Shown: positions 1 through 5,306 of the stretch, one piece after another | Position numbering within the stretch: the stretch's first letter is position 1 | Layout of the letters: each line of letters opens with the position of its first letter | Position numbers and translations under genes: made by a program | Source of the DNA: JAVBOV01 sp031550205 | GTDB taxonomy: Bacteria; Pseudomonadota; Alphaproteobacteria; RF32; CAG-239 | Direction of reading: 5' to 3' | Assembly: GCA_031550205.1 (NCBI GenBank) | Contig: JAVBOV010000019.1 | Coordinates: forward strand, 1-5,372 | Length of the DNA: 5,372 nt | The notes under the pieces: generated by a model | Database searches by the model: none | Told to the model about the DNA's origin: nothing | What the model saw: only the letters and a program-made list of their open reading frames with translations

Positions 1-1
1 T

Positions 2-43
2 TTTAATACAGTCGCTGCCGCTTCCTTATTAAAAGCAAGATAG
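2..43 (+). CDS. possible 3' end of an upstream gene (partial)
   Basis: One plus-strand frame is open from the left edge to a TAG at 41-43 and reads FNTVAAASLLKAR. Ordinary codons and a hairpin terminator starting 16 nt after the stop make it likely to be the C-terminus of a gene lying left of the window. Thirteen residues are too few to name a family. A competing plus-strand frame is open only to a TAA at 30-32. A minus-strand frame also runs off the edge, but its start would lie just beside the terminator hairpin, so the plus-strand reading is preferred. Confidence 0.4.
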   Translation, partial: FNTVAAASLLKAR

Positions 44-58
44 CCGGGCATTTGCAGA

Positions 59-87
59 CAAAAATCTGACTTTAAGTCAGATTTTTG
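59..87 (+). terminator. Rho-independent terminator of the gene entering from the left
   Basis: The arms CAAAAATCTGAC and GTCAGATTTTTG are perfect reverse complements around a TTTAA loop (71-75). A-tracts and T-tracts form the base of the stem and a T-run closes the 3' side. The hairpin lies directly after the putative stop at 41-43 and 125 nt before the next gene. Because the arms are A/T-symmetric it could also act on minus-strand transcripts, but no minus-strand gene is seen ending here. Confidence 0.75.
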
Positions 88-211
88 CTTAGCATGTAAC
101 AAAAGTTTAACATTAAAAGTGTTGAAAGTCTTGTGTGTGTGGTATTCTGAAAGGGTTAAATCGGTATTTATTATATAACAAAATATTATTAATCATTAAA
201 ATATAAAAATT

Positions 212-490
212 ATGCACACACCACACGATTGGGACAATATGACTCAAAGCGAAAGAAATGCTTCTGAGGATTCCTATTATGAGTGTCTTCTTGAGATTCA
301 AGAAAGATGGGAAAATAGTTTTCTTTATAAAACTGGATTGTTTCTTAAAGCAATAGGTTGTTTTATAGAAACAATGTTAATTTTTATTTTGAAATCTTTG
401 CCAATAATAATCGTTTCTGCTGTTGCGATTGGGATTATTGCATTGGCTATTAAAGGGGTGATTATATTTGTTACAATATTAACTTTGTAA
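212..490 (+). CDS. small hypothetical membrane protein (92 aa)
   Basis: I do not recognise this protein. The first 38 or so residues are polar and acidic, with clustered Trp, Tyr and Glu. They are followed by a long hydrophobic C-terminal half. A segment around 43-60 is probably membrane-associated although it carries Lys46 and Glu53. Residues 63-92 form a clear Ile/Val-rich membrane span interrupted by Lys81. The likely topology is one or two helices with the N-terminus in the cytoplasm. No catalytic motif or Sec cleavage site is visible. Neither the ATG at 212 nor the alternative ATG at 239 (Met10) has a good Shine-Dalgarno site, so the start is uncertain. A weak promoter candidate is TTGAAA (122-127) with TATTCT (143-148), a short 15-nt spacer. 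Support for a real gene comes from the strong terminator 14 nt after the stop. The gene is visibly more AT-rich than nifJ, which suggests an accessory or recently acquired gene. Confidence 0.6.
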   Translation: MHTPHDWDNMTQSERNASEDSYYECLLEIQERWENSFLYKTGLFLKAIGCFIETMLIFILKSLPIIIVSAVAIGIIALAIKGVIIFVTILTL

Positions 491-503
491 TATGGTTGAG
501 TGT

Positions 504-543
504 AAAAAAACGCTTGAGGGGTTGGCCTTCAAGCGTTTTTTTT
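504..543. terminator. bidirectional intrinsic terminator shared by two convergent genes
   Basis: A ten-pair stem (511-520 with 526-535, starting CGCTTGA, one G-U pair) closes a GTTGG loop. It is flanked by seven A on the left (504-510) and eight T on the right (536-543). Read rightwards it ends the 92-aa membrane protein gene, whose stop is at 488-490. Read leftwards it has an equally good U-run and would end nifJ about 75 nt past its stop. Confidence 0.9.
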
Positions 544-551
544 GTGGGTGT

Positions 552-607
552 CGTCATCCTGAACGAAGTGAAGGATCCATGGATTCTTCGCTGCGCTCAG
601 AATGACG
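552..607. repeat. REP-like interspersed palindromic repeat (56 nt)
   Basis: Two 27-nt arms (552-578 and 581-607) separated by AT form an imperfect inverted repeat. Five positions differ between one arm and the reverse complement of the other, and two of these remain G-U pairs in RNA. The arms carry the motif CGTCATYCTGARCG and the centre is GGATCC-AT-GGATTC. From memory, near-identical elements are scattered in many unrelated bacterial genomes. Translated, they give the familiar spurious peptide VILNEVKDPWILR, which this copy also encodes at about 554-592. It lies between the shared terminator and the nifJ stop (10 nt away), so it would be in the nifJ 3' UTR as a long hairpin. It may stabilise the mRNA 3' end or assist termination, which is inference. 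Confidence 0.8.
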
Positions 608-616
608 CGTTACCTA

Positions 617-3600
617 TTATGCCTGCTTATCTGTTGGGCAGACTTCCATTTTTGAGAGGTGTTCAAGCAGTGAGCGTTTTTCTTTGATGTTTTCTTGAGA
701 TTTGTTCATCAGGTTTTCAAAACGTTCGTGGTCTTGCTTGTTCACAATCGCGAAGCGGGTTTCGCTTAACATATAATCTGCAAGCGGCTTGGTCGGTGCT
801 TTGGAATCGAGCATCAGAGGTGCTTTGCAGGCGGCAATGTTGCGCGGGTCATAGCGGTATAGTGGCCAGCTGCCGCTCTCAACGGCGTCTTTCTGGTGAG
901 CCAGGCCGTTGAACAAGTTGAAGCCTTGGGCTATGCAGTGTGAATATGCAATGATGATTGACGGGCCGTCAAAAGCCTCAGCCTCATTCATGGCTTTTAT
1001 CAACTGCGCGTCGTTGGCGCCGAAAGCAACCTGAGCGACATAGACATTGCCATATGACATGGCAATCATGCCCAAGTCTTTCTTTGGCAAGGCTTTGCCG
1101 GCTGTGGCAAACTTGGCAGAAGCGCCCATCGGGGTGGCTTTTGACTGTTGGCCGCCGGTGTTGGAATATACGCCGGTATCCATTACCAAAATGTTGATGT
1201 TTTTGCCAGAAGCAATGGCGTGGTCCAAGCCGCCGAAGCCGATATCATAAGCCCAGCCGTCGCCGCCAAGAATCCAAACGGATTTTTTAACCAAATAATC
1301 GGCCAGTTCTGCAAGATGCAGAGATTTTTCATCTTTGGCACCGTTTAACTTGGCGCGCAGAGCTTTAACGTTTTCTCTTTGAGCCTCAATTTCCTGGTCA
1401 GTGGCTTGCGGGTTATTCAAGATTTTTTCAACCAAATCTGCGCCGACTTTATCTTTCATTTCATTTAACAAAGTTTTGGCAAAAACGTTTTGCTGGTCGA
1501 TGGAAAATCTCATGCCCAAACCAAATTCGGCGTTGTCTTCAAATAAAGAGTTGGCCCAAGCCGGTCCGTGGCCTTTTTCATCTTTGGCATATGGAGTGGT
1601 TGGCAAGTTGCCGCCATAGATTGAAGAGCAGCCGGTGGCGTTGGCAACAACCATGCGGTCGCCGAACAAGTGGGTGAGCAATTTGATGTATGGAGTTTCA
1701 CCGCAGCCGGCGCAGGCACCGGAGAACTCAAACAAAGGTTGAATCATCTGGGTGAACTTGGGCAGGGTTTTTTGAACGTCTGTTCTCTTTACATATGGAA
1801 TGGTTTCAAAGAATTTCCACCAAGATTTTTGTTCTTCCATGTGAGTTTCAGCATGCTCAAGGTTGATGGCCTTGTGTTCAGGGTTGTCCTTGGCTTTGGC
1901 TGGGCAAACGGTGGTGCAAACGCCGCAGCCGGTGCAGTCTTCAGGAGAAATTTGCAAAATGAACTGCTTGCCTTCAAATTCTTTGCCTTTATATGGGCTT
2001 GATTTGAAACCGGCAGGTGCATTCTTCAAAAGCTCATTGTCGGCAACCTTCATGCGGATTACGGCATGAGGGCAAACCAGCGAGCATTTGCCGCATTGGA
2101 TGCACAAATCTTTGTCCCAAATTGGGAACTCGGTGGCGATGCAGCGTTTTTCATATTGAGTGGTGGCTGAAGGCCAAGTGCCGTCGACCACATCTGTAAA
2201 AGCGCTTACGGGCAAGTTTTCACCGCGGCCGGCAATGATTTCGCCGGTAACTTTTTTTACAAATTCAGGAGCATCAGCCGGCACGGGGTTTGCCATGCAG
2301 AATTTGGAATCGGCGGTTGCCGGAACGTTAACTTTGTGCAGGTGTTTTAAGGATTCATCAACTGCGGCAAAGTTTTGGTCTACAATGGCTTGAGACTTGT
2401 TGCCATAGGTCTTTTGAATGGCTTTCTTAATCTCTTTAATGGCCTCATCTTTAGGAAGCACGTTGGAAATGGCAAAGAAGCAGGTTTGCATAATGGTGTT
2501 AATGCGCATGCCCATGCCGGTTTTTCTGGCAACGTCAACAGCGTTAATTACGTAGAAATTAAGCTCTTTATCAATTATCTGCTGCTGAACTTCAACCGGA
2601 AGGCGGTTCCAGACTTCATCTCCTTCATATGGAGCGTTAAGAAGGAAGGTTGCACCTTTTTTGGCAATGTGCAAAACGTCTATCTTGGCGATGAACGGAA
2701 ACTGGTGGCAGGCCACAAAATCGGCCTTATTAATCAGATATGGGGCCTTAATCGGGCTGTCTGAAAAACGCAGGTGAGAAGTGGTCATGGCGCCGGATTT
2801 CTTTGAGTCATATACAAAGTATCCCTGGCCGAATTTGCCGGCGTCTTCAGCAATTATCTTAATGGAGTTTTTGTTGGCGCCGACGGTTCCGTCCGCACCC
2901 AAGCCATAAAACACGGCTCTAACCACATCTTTAGGCTCGGTATCCATGGCTTTGTCGTCATATTCAAGCGAGGTGTGGTTAACGTCGTCATGAATGCCGA
3001 CGGTGAAGCCTTTGATGGCTTTTGCGGCCTTACCGTTGTCATAAACGGCTTTAACCATGCCCGGAGTAAATTCTTTTGAAGACAAGCCGTAACGGCCGCC
3101 GAGAATCTTCGGCATGGAGGCGATTTCGCCGCTTGCAAAAGCTTCGCTTAAGGTGGCGACAATGTCTAAGTATAAGGGTTCGCCGACCGAGCCGGATTCT
3201 TTGGTGCGGTCTAAGACGTTCACAACCTTAACGCTCTTGGGCAGGGCTTTTAAGAAAGATTTGGTTGGGAACGGGCGGTATAATCTTAATTTTAACAAGC
3301 CGACTTTGTAGCCGTTGTTGTTTAAGAATTCAATGGCTTCTTCAGCGGTTTCGGCGCCGGAACCCATGATTACGATAACCTGCTCCGCATCAGGGGCGCC
3401 GACATATTCAACCACGCCGTATTTGCGGCCGGAGATTTTGGCGAATTTGTCCATTTCTTCAGCCACAATGCCTTCAACTTTGGCATAATATGGGTTGGAA
3501 GCCTCACGGCCCTGGAAGAATACGTCAGGGTTTTGGGCGGTGCCGCGGATGAACGGATGTTCAGGTTTTAAGGCATTTTCAAGGTTGAACTTGTAGTTTA

Positions 3601-4195
3601 CGCCTTCCAGCATCTTTCTCAAATCATCATCGGAAAGGGTTTTAATCTTTTTAACTTCATGAGAAGTTCTGAAACCGTCAAAGAAGTGCATGAACGGAAC
3701 GCGGGAGCGCAAAGTTGAGCTTTGAGCAATGGCGGCAAAGTCATGAGCTTCCTGCACGGAGTTGGAGCAGAGCATGGCAAAACCGGTTTGGCGGCAGGAC
3801 ATTACGTCGGTGTGGTCGCCGAAAATGGAAAGAGCATGGTAAGCAAGTGAGCGAGCGGCAACATGCATTACGAACGGAGAAAGTTCTCCGGCGATTTTAT
3901 ACATGTTGGGAATCATTAAAAGCAAGCCCTGAGAGGCGGTGAAAGTGGTGGTTAATGAACCGGCCTGAACAGCGCCGTGGCAGGCGCCGGCGGCACCGGC
4001 TTCAGACTGCATTTCCTGAACCTCGGGAACAACGCCCCAGATGTTCTTTTTGTTAACTGCAGACCAGGCATCAGCCCATTCGCCCATTGGAGAAGAGGGG
4101 GTAATCGGGTAGATTACGCAAACTTCGTTCATACGATGGGCAACAGAGGCTGCAGCTTCGTTACCATCCATCATTTTCATATTGTTTTCAGCCAT
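617..4195 (-). CDS. nifJ: pyruvate:ferredoxin (flavodoxin) oxidoreductase, single-chain
   Basis: This cytoplasmic enzyme converts pyruvate and CoA to acetyl-CoA and CO2 while reducing ferredoxin or flavodoxin. The 1192 residues follow the known order. An N-terminal domain has YPITPSSPMGE (29-39), Glu65 of EMQSEAGAAGA and Arg115. The CoA/transketolase-C-like domain spans about 260-410. The gamma-type domain begins near 425 (GLGADGTVGANK, 431-442) and the YEKR motif is at 681-684. A two-cluster ferredoxin domain uses Cys698, 701, 704, 708 and Cys754, 757, 760, 764. The C-terminal thiamine-diphosphate domain has GGDGWAYD (977-984) and SNTGGQ (1011-1016), and the proximal cluster ligands are Cys828, 831, 856 and 1087. 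All expected ligands are present, so it should be active. It lacks the C-terminal extension that gives the Desulfocurvus africanus enzyme oxygen stability. The start is the ATG at 4193-4195, with AAGGAAG four bases upstream. It is monocistronic as seen here. Gly1008 replaces the Glu usual in DTEVYSN. Confidence 0.97.
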   Translation of the reverse strand: MAENNMKMMDGNEAAASVAHRMNEVCVIYPITPSSPMGEWADAWSAVNKKNIWGVVPEVQEMQSEAGAAGACHGAVQAGSLTTTFTASQGLLLMIPNMYKIAGELSPFVMHVAARSLAYHALSIFGDHTDVMSCRQTGFAMLCSNSVQEAHDFAAIAQSSTLRSRVPFMHFFDGFRTSHEVKKIKTLSDDDLRKMLEGVNYKFNLENALKPEHPFIRGTAQNPDVFFQGREASNPYYAKVEGIVAEEMDKFAKISGRKYGVVEYVGAPDAEQVIVIMGSGAETAEEAIEFLNNNGYKVGLLKLRLYRPFPTKSFLKALPKSVKVVNVLDRTKESGSVGEPLYLDIVATLSEAFASGEIASMPKILGGRYGLSSKEFTPGMVKAVYDNGKAAKAIKGFTVGIHDDVNHTSLEYDDKAMDTEPKDVVRAVFYGLGADGTVGANKNSIKIIAEDAGKFGQGYFVYDSKKSGAMTTSHLRFSDSPIKAPYLINKADFVACHQFPFIAKIDVLHIAKKGATFLLNAPYEGDEVWNRLPVEVQQQIIDKELNFYVINAVDVARKTGMGMRINTIMQTCFFAISNVLPKDEAIKEIKKAIQKTYGNKSQAIVDQNFAAVDESLKHLHKVNVPATADSKFCMANPVPADAPEFVKKVTGEIIAGRGENLPVSAFTDVVDGTWPSATTQYEKRCIATEFPIWDKDLCIQCGKCSLVCPHAVIRMKVADNELLKNAPAGFKSSPYKGKEFEGKQFILQISPEDCTGCGVCTTVCPAKAKDNPEHKAINLEHAETHMEEQKSWWKFFETIPYVKRTDVQKTLPKFTQMIQPLFEFSGACAGCGETPYIKLLTHLFGDRMVVANATGCSSIYGGNLPTTPYAKDEKGHGPAWANSLFEDNAEFGLGMRFSIDQQNVFAKTLLNEMKDKVGADLVEKILNNPQATDQEIEAQRENVKALRAKLNGAKDEKSLHLAELADYLVKKSVWILGGDGWAYDIGFGGLDHAIASGKNINILVMDTGVYSNTGGQQSKATPMGASAKFATAGKALPKKDLGMIAMSYGNVYVAQVAFGANDAQLIKAMNEAEAFDGPSIIIAYSHCIAQGFNLFNGLAHQKDAVESGSWPLYRYDPRNIAACKAPLMLDSKAPTKPLADYMLSETRFAIVNKQDHERFENLMNKSQENIKEKRSLLEHLSKMEVCPTDKQA

Positions 4196-4199
4196 TTTT

Positions 4200-4206
4200 C
4201 TTCCTT
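4200..4206 (-). promoter_or_regulatory. ribosome binding site of nifJ
   Basis: On the minus strand AAGGAAG sits four bases before the ATG at 4193-4195. It fixes this Met as the start, since no in-frame alternative nearby has a comparable site. Confidence 0.75.
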
Positions 4207-4237
4207 TATCTAGTATTTAAACGAATCTTTGATGTTT

Positions 4238-4266
4238 TATATATCACCTATGGATATTTTTTTCCA
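4238..4266 (-). promoter_or_regulatory. candidate nifJ promoter
   Basis: On the minus strand TGGAAA (4261-4266) and TATATA (4238-4243) are separated by 17 bases, giving a sigma-70-like arrangement with a predicted leader of about 35 nt. The -35 match is only four of six. The overlapping TATAAA at 4236-4241 is an equally possible -10. The region is AT-rich, so chance matches are common. Confidence 0.4.
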
Positions 4267-4268
4267 TA
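4249..4268. promoter_or_regulatory. dyad overlapping the nifJ -35 region, possible operator
   Basis: TATGGA-N8-TCCATA is a perfect 6-bp inverted repeat with an AT-only spacer. It covers the proposed nifJ -35 box and lies upstream of the -35 of the rightward promoter. That is a typical position for a dimeric regulator controlling one or both divergent transcripts. No regulator is encoded nearby and the half-sites match no family I can name confidently. Confidence 0.35.
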
Positions 4269-4282
4269 TGTTTTTTTTGCTA

Positions 4283-4310
4283 TTGATATCTATTTAAATG
4301 GGCTTATATT
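4283..4310 (+). promoter_or_regulatory. candidate promoter of the exported-protein/lipoprotein operon
   Basis: TTGATA (4283-4288) and TATATT (4305-4310) are separated by 16 bases. Each hexamer matches the sigma-70 consensus at four or five positions. Transcription would start near 4317, leaving a leader of about 36 nt that contains the AGGAG ribosome binding site. Confidence 0.55.
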
Positions 4311-4340
4311 TGCTACTGGTTTAAACTTTACAAAAATATC

Positions 4341-4345
4341 AGGAG
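4341..4345 (+). promoter_or_regulatory. ribosome binding site AGGAG
   Basis: AGGAG lies seven bases before the ATG at 4353, a near-ideal site and spacing. It fixes the start that gives an intact signal peptide. Confidence 0.85.
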
Positions 4346-4352
4346 AATAAAA

Positions 4353-4721
4353 ATGAAAAAGATTTTAGCCGTTTTAGCGGTTTCGTCAGCTGCTTTGCTT
4401 GCCGCCAACAATGCCAATGCTTTGTTCGGTATGGAAGAGGCTGTTGACAACGCTAACCAAAGCATTACAGATGCTCAAGGCAAAGTGAACAAAAAGGTTG
4501 ATGCCGCCAATAAGAAAGCTAATGACGCCAAAGCCAAGGCCGACAAAAAAGTTGAAGATACCAAAAAAGCCAAGGAAGATTTGAAGGCTCAACACGAAAA
4601 AGCCAAGGCCGATGCCAAAGCTCAGAAAGAAAAGGCCAAGGAAGACTTGAAGAGTAAGAAAAAGTCTATGAAAGATTCTGCAAAAGCCATGAAAGATGCC
4701 GTAAAGGTAGAAACTAAATAA
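4353..4721 (+). CDS. exported Lys/Ala-rich helical protein with 11-residue repeats (122 aa)
   Basis: No named family is recognised. Residues 1-23 are a Sec signal peptide: KK, a hydrophobic core of about 15 residues, then NNANA with likely cleavage after Ala23. The mature 99 residues contain no Pro, Cys, Trp, Tyr or Arg, but 28 Lys, 19 Ala and 19 acidic residues. From residue 44 to 120 the chain divides into seven 11-residue units, clearest at 66, 77, 88, 99 and 110 (for example AKAQKEKAKED at 88-98). KAKEDLK recurs at 72 and 94. Hendecad repeats of this kind form long amphipathic helices or right-handed coiled coils and resemble the LEA group 3 repeat. The likely site is the periplasm. Possible roles are envelope spacer, membrane-surface or stress protection, or nucleic-acid or polyanion binding; none is shown by the sequence. 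At DNA level an 18-bp segment recurs after 66 bp (4569 and 4635) with one silent difference. The gene is first in an operon and overlaps the next gene by one base. Confidence 0.85.
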   Translation: MKKILAVLAVSSAALLAANNANALFGMEEAVDNANQSITDAQGKVNKKVDAANKKANDAKAKADKKVEDTKKAKEDLKAQHEKAKADAKAQKEKAKEDLKSKKKSMKDSAKAMKDAVKVETK

Positions 4722-5041
4722 TGAAAAAAACTTTATTATTGGCAGTGTTACTGCTGAGCGCCTGCGAGCAGCTTTCTTTTTTGGCTCCGCAAGCCGATGA
4801 CAAGACCCCGCTTACCACCAAAGCCAAGCTTCATGCCTGCGTGTATGAAGAAGCTAAAAACAAGGTGATGGACGGTTCGGTGTTTAGTTTGGGGCTTAGC
4901 GCCACGGCTTCGGAAGTTTCCGGAACCTGTATTAAGAAATTGGCCTTAGAATCGGCCGGGCTTGATACGCAGACTACCAGTGAGGCCAAAACTGCGCTGC
5001 AGACTTTGATGGATGCGGCGAAGAATGCTACCGCTAAGTGA
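4721..5041 (+). CDS. small lipoprotein (106 aa), hypothetical
   Basis: The N-terminus is a lipoprotein signal: KK, a Leu-rich core, then lipobox LSAC with Cys15 as the acylated residue. Glu at +2 (not Asp) fits outer-membrane sorting in Gram-negative bacteria. The mature part is about 92 residues, Ala/Thr/Lys-rich and probably mostly helical. Only two further cysteines occur, Cys40 and Cys70, which could form a periplasmic disulfide. No domain is recognised. Its ATG shares one base with the TAA of the preceding gene (TAATG), and no Shine-Dalgarno lies at good spacing (AAGG at 4704-4707 is too far), so translation is probably coupled. The product is therefore likely made with the exported hendecad protein and may anchor or partner it. 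The gene ends in tandem in-frame stops TGA TAA (5039-5044), with a terminator immediately after. Confidence 0.85.
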   Translation: MKKTLLLAVLLLSACEQLSFLAPQADDKTPLTTKAKLHACVYEEAKNKVMDGSVFSLGLSATASEVSGTCIKKLALESAGLDTQTTSEAKTALQTLMDAAKNATAK

Positions 5042-5044
5042 TAA

Positions 5045-5074
5045 AAAAAAACCACTCGAAAGAGTGGTTTTTTT
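5045..5074 (+). terminator. strong intrinsic terminator of the two-gene operon
   Basis: A perfect 13-bp stem (seven A then CCACTC, pairing with GAGTGG then seven T) is closed by a GAAA tetraloop at 5058-5061. It starts three bases after the lipoprotein stop codon. The A/T symmetry means it could also stop transcription arriving from the right. Confidence 0.93.
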
Positions 5075-5148
5075 CGGTAGTCAGTAGTCGGTAGTCGGTA
5101 GTCGGTAGTCAGTAGTCAGTAGTCGGTAGTCGGTAGTCGGTAGTCGGT
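5075..5148. repeat. tandem heptamer array (CRGTAGT), about 10.5 copies
   Basis: Ten exact 7-bp units run from 5075 to 5144, followed by a partial CGGT. The only variation is A or G at position 2, in the order G A G G G A A G G G, then G in the partial copy. The array begins at the base after the terminator T-run and holds no start codon or credible gene. Short heptamer arrays are typically copy-number variable through replication slippage; any regulatory role is unknown. Confidence 0.95.
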
Positions 5149-5163
5149 GGGTGGATTGATGTT

Positions 5164-5191
5164 ATACATCGTACATCGATGGGCGATGTAT
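5164..5191. repeat. TACATCG direct duplication with inverted copy (hairpin)
   Basis: TACATCG occurs twice in tandem (5165-5171 and 5172-5178) and its complement CGATGTA follows at 5184-5190. Two alternative hairpins are possible: an 8-bp stem 5164-5171 with 5184-5191, or a 7-bp stem 5172-5178 with 5184-5190. No function is evident. Confidence 0.7.
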
Positions 5192-5228
5192 GAGAGAGAA
5201 GTTTTGAGTTTGTGGTGATTGAGCTTTT

Positions 5229-5260
5229 ATTACGCACTATCGATAGTGCGTAATTTTTTT
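5229..5260 (+). terminator. perfect 26-bp palindrome followed by a T-run, terminator-like
   Basis: ATTACGCACTATC and its exact reverse complement abut at 5241/5242. As RNA this gives an 11-bp stem with a TCGA loop, followed by seven T (5254-5260), which fits an intrinsic terminator for rightward transcription. No gene ends nearby, so it would be a back-up terminator for the operon or the end of an unrecognised RNA. TTGAGC (5219-5224) and GCTCAA (5263-5268) form an outer pair of inverted repeats. A protein-binding palindrome is the alternative. Confidence 0.55.
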
Positions 5261-5278
5261 ATGCTCAAATAATTGTAT

Positions 5279-5306
5279 TTGCAATTTTAGGTTTTTGGGT
5301 TAGTAT
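5279..5306 (+). promoter_or_regulatory. weak candidate promoter near the right edge
   Basis: TTGCAA (5279-5284) and TAGTAT (5301-5306) are spaced by 16 bases, each with four of six consensus matches. A start near 5313 would place the two hairpins at 5314-5349 at the very 5' end of the transcript, as expected for a structured leader or small RNA. The downstream gene is outside the window. Confidence 0.3.

Noticed and set aside
1..51. Minus-strand frame starting ATG at 49-51 (MPGYLAFNKEAAATVLK) and open to the left edge
   Set aside because: It faintly resembles part of acyl-CoA ligases, but that motif is internal in those enzymes. There is no ribosome binding site and the start would lie next to a terminator hairpin. 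The plus-strand 3'-end reading explains the terminator better.
496..687. Plus-strand frame of about 63 codons overlapping the REP-like repeat and the nifJ 3' end
   Set aside because: It spans a terminator and the interspersed repeat. The peptide VILNEVKDPWILR is the well-known spurious translation of this repeat, and the rest is antisense to nifJ.
958..3942. Many plus-strand and alternate minus-strand open frames inside nifJ
   Set aside because: They are shadows of the 1192-codon gene: antisense or out-of-frame, without ribosome sites or recognisable protein features.
4386..4595. Minus-strand frame antisense to the hendecad-repeat gene
   Set aside because: Its hydrophobic composition is the complement of Lys-rich codons (TTT/CTT). 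The plus-strand gene has a ribosome site, signal peptide and repeat structure.
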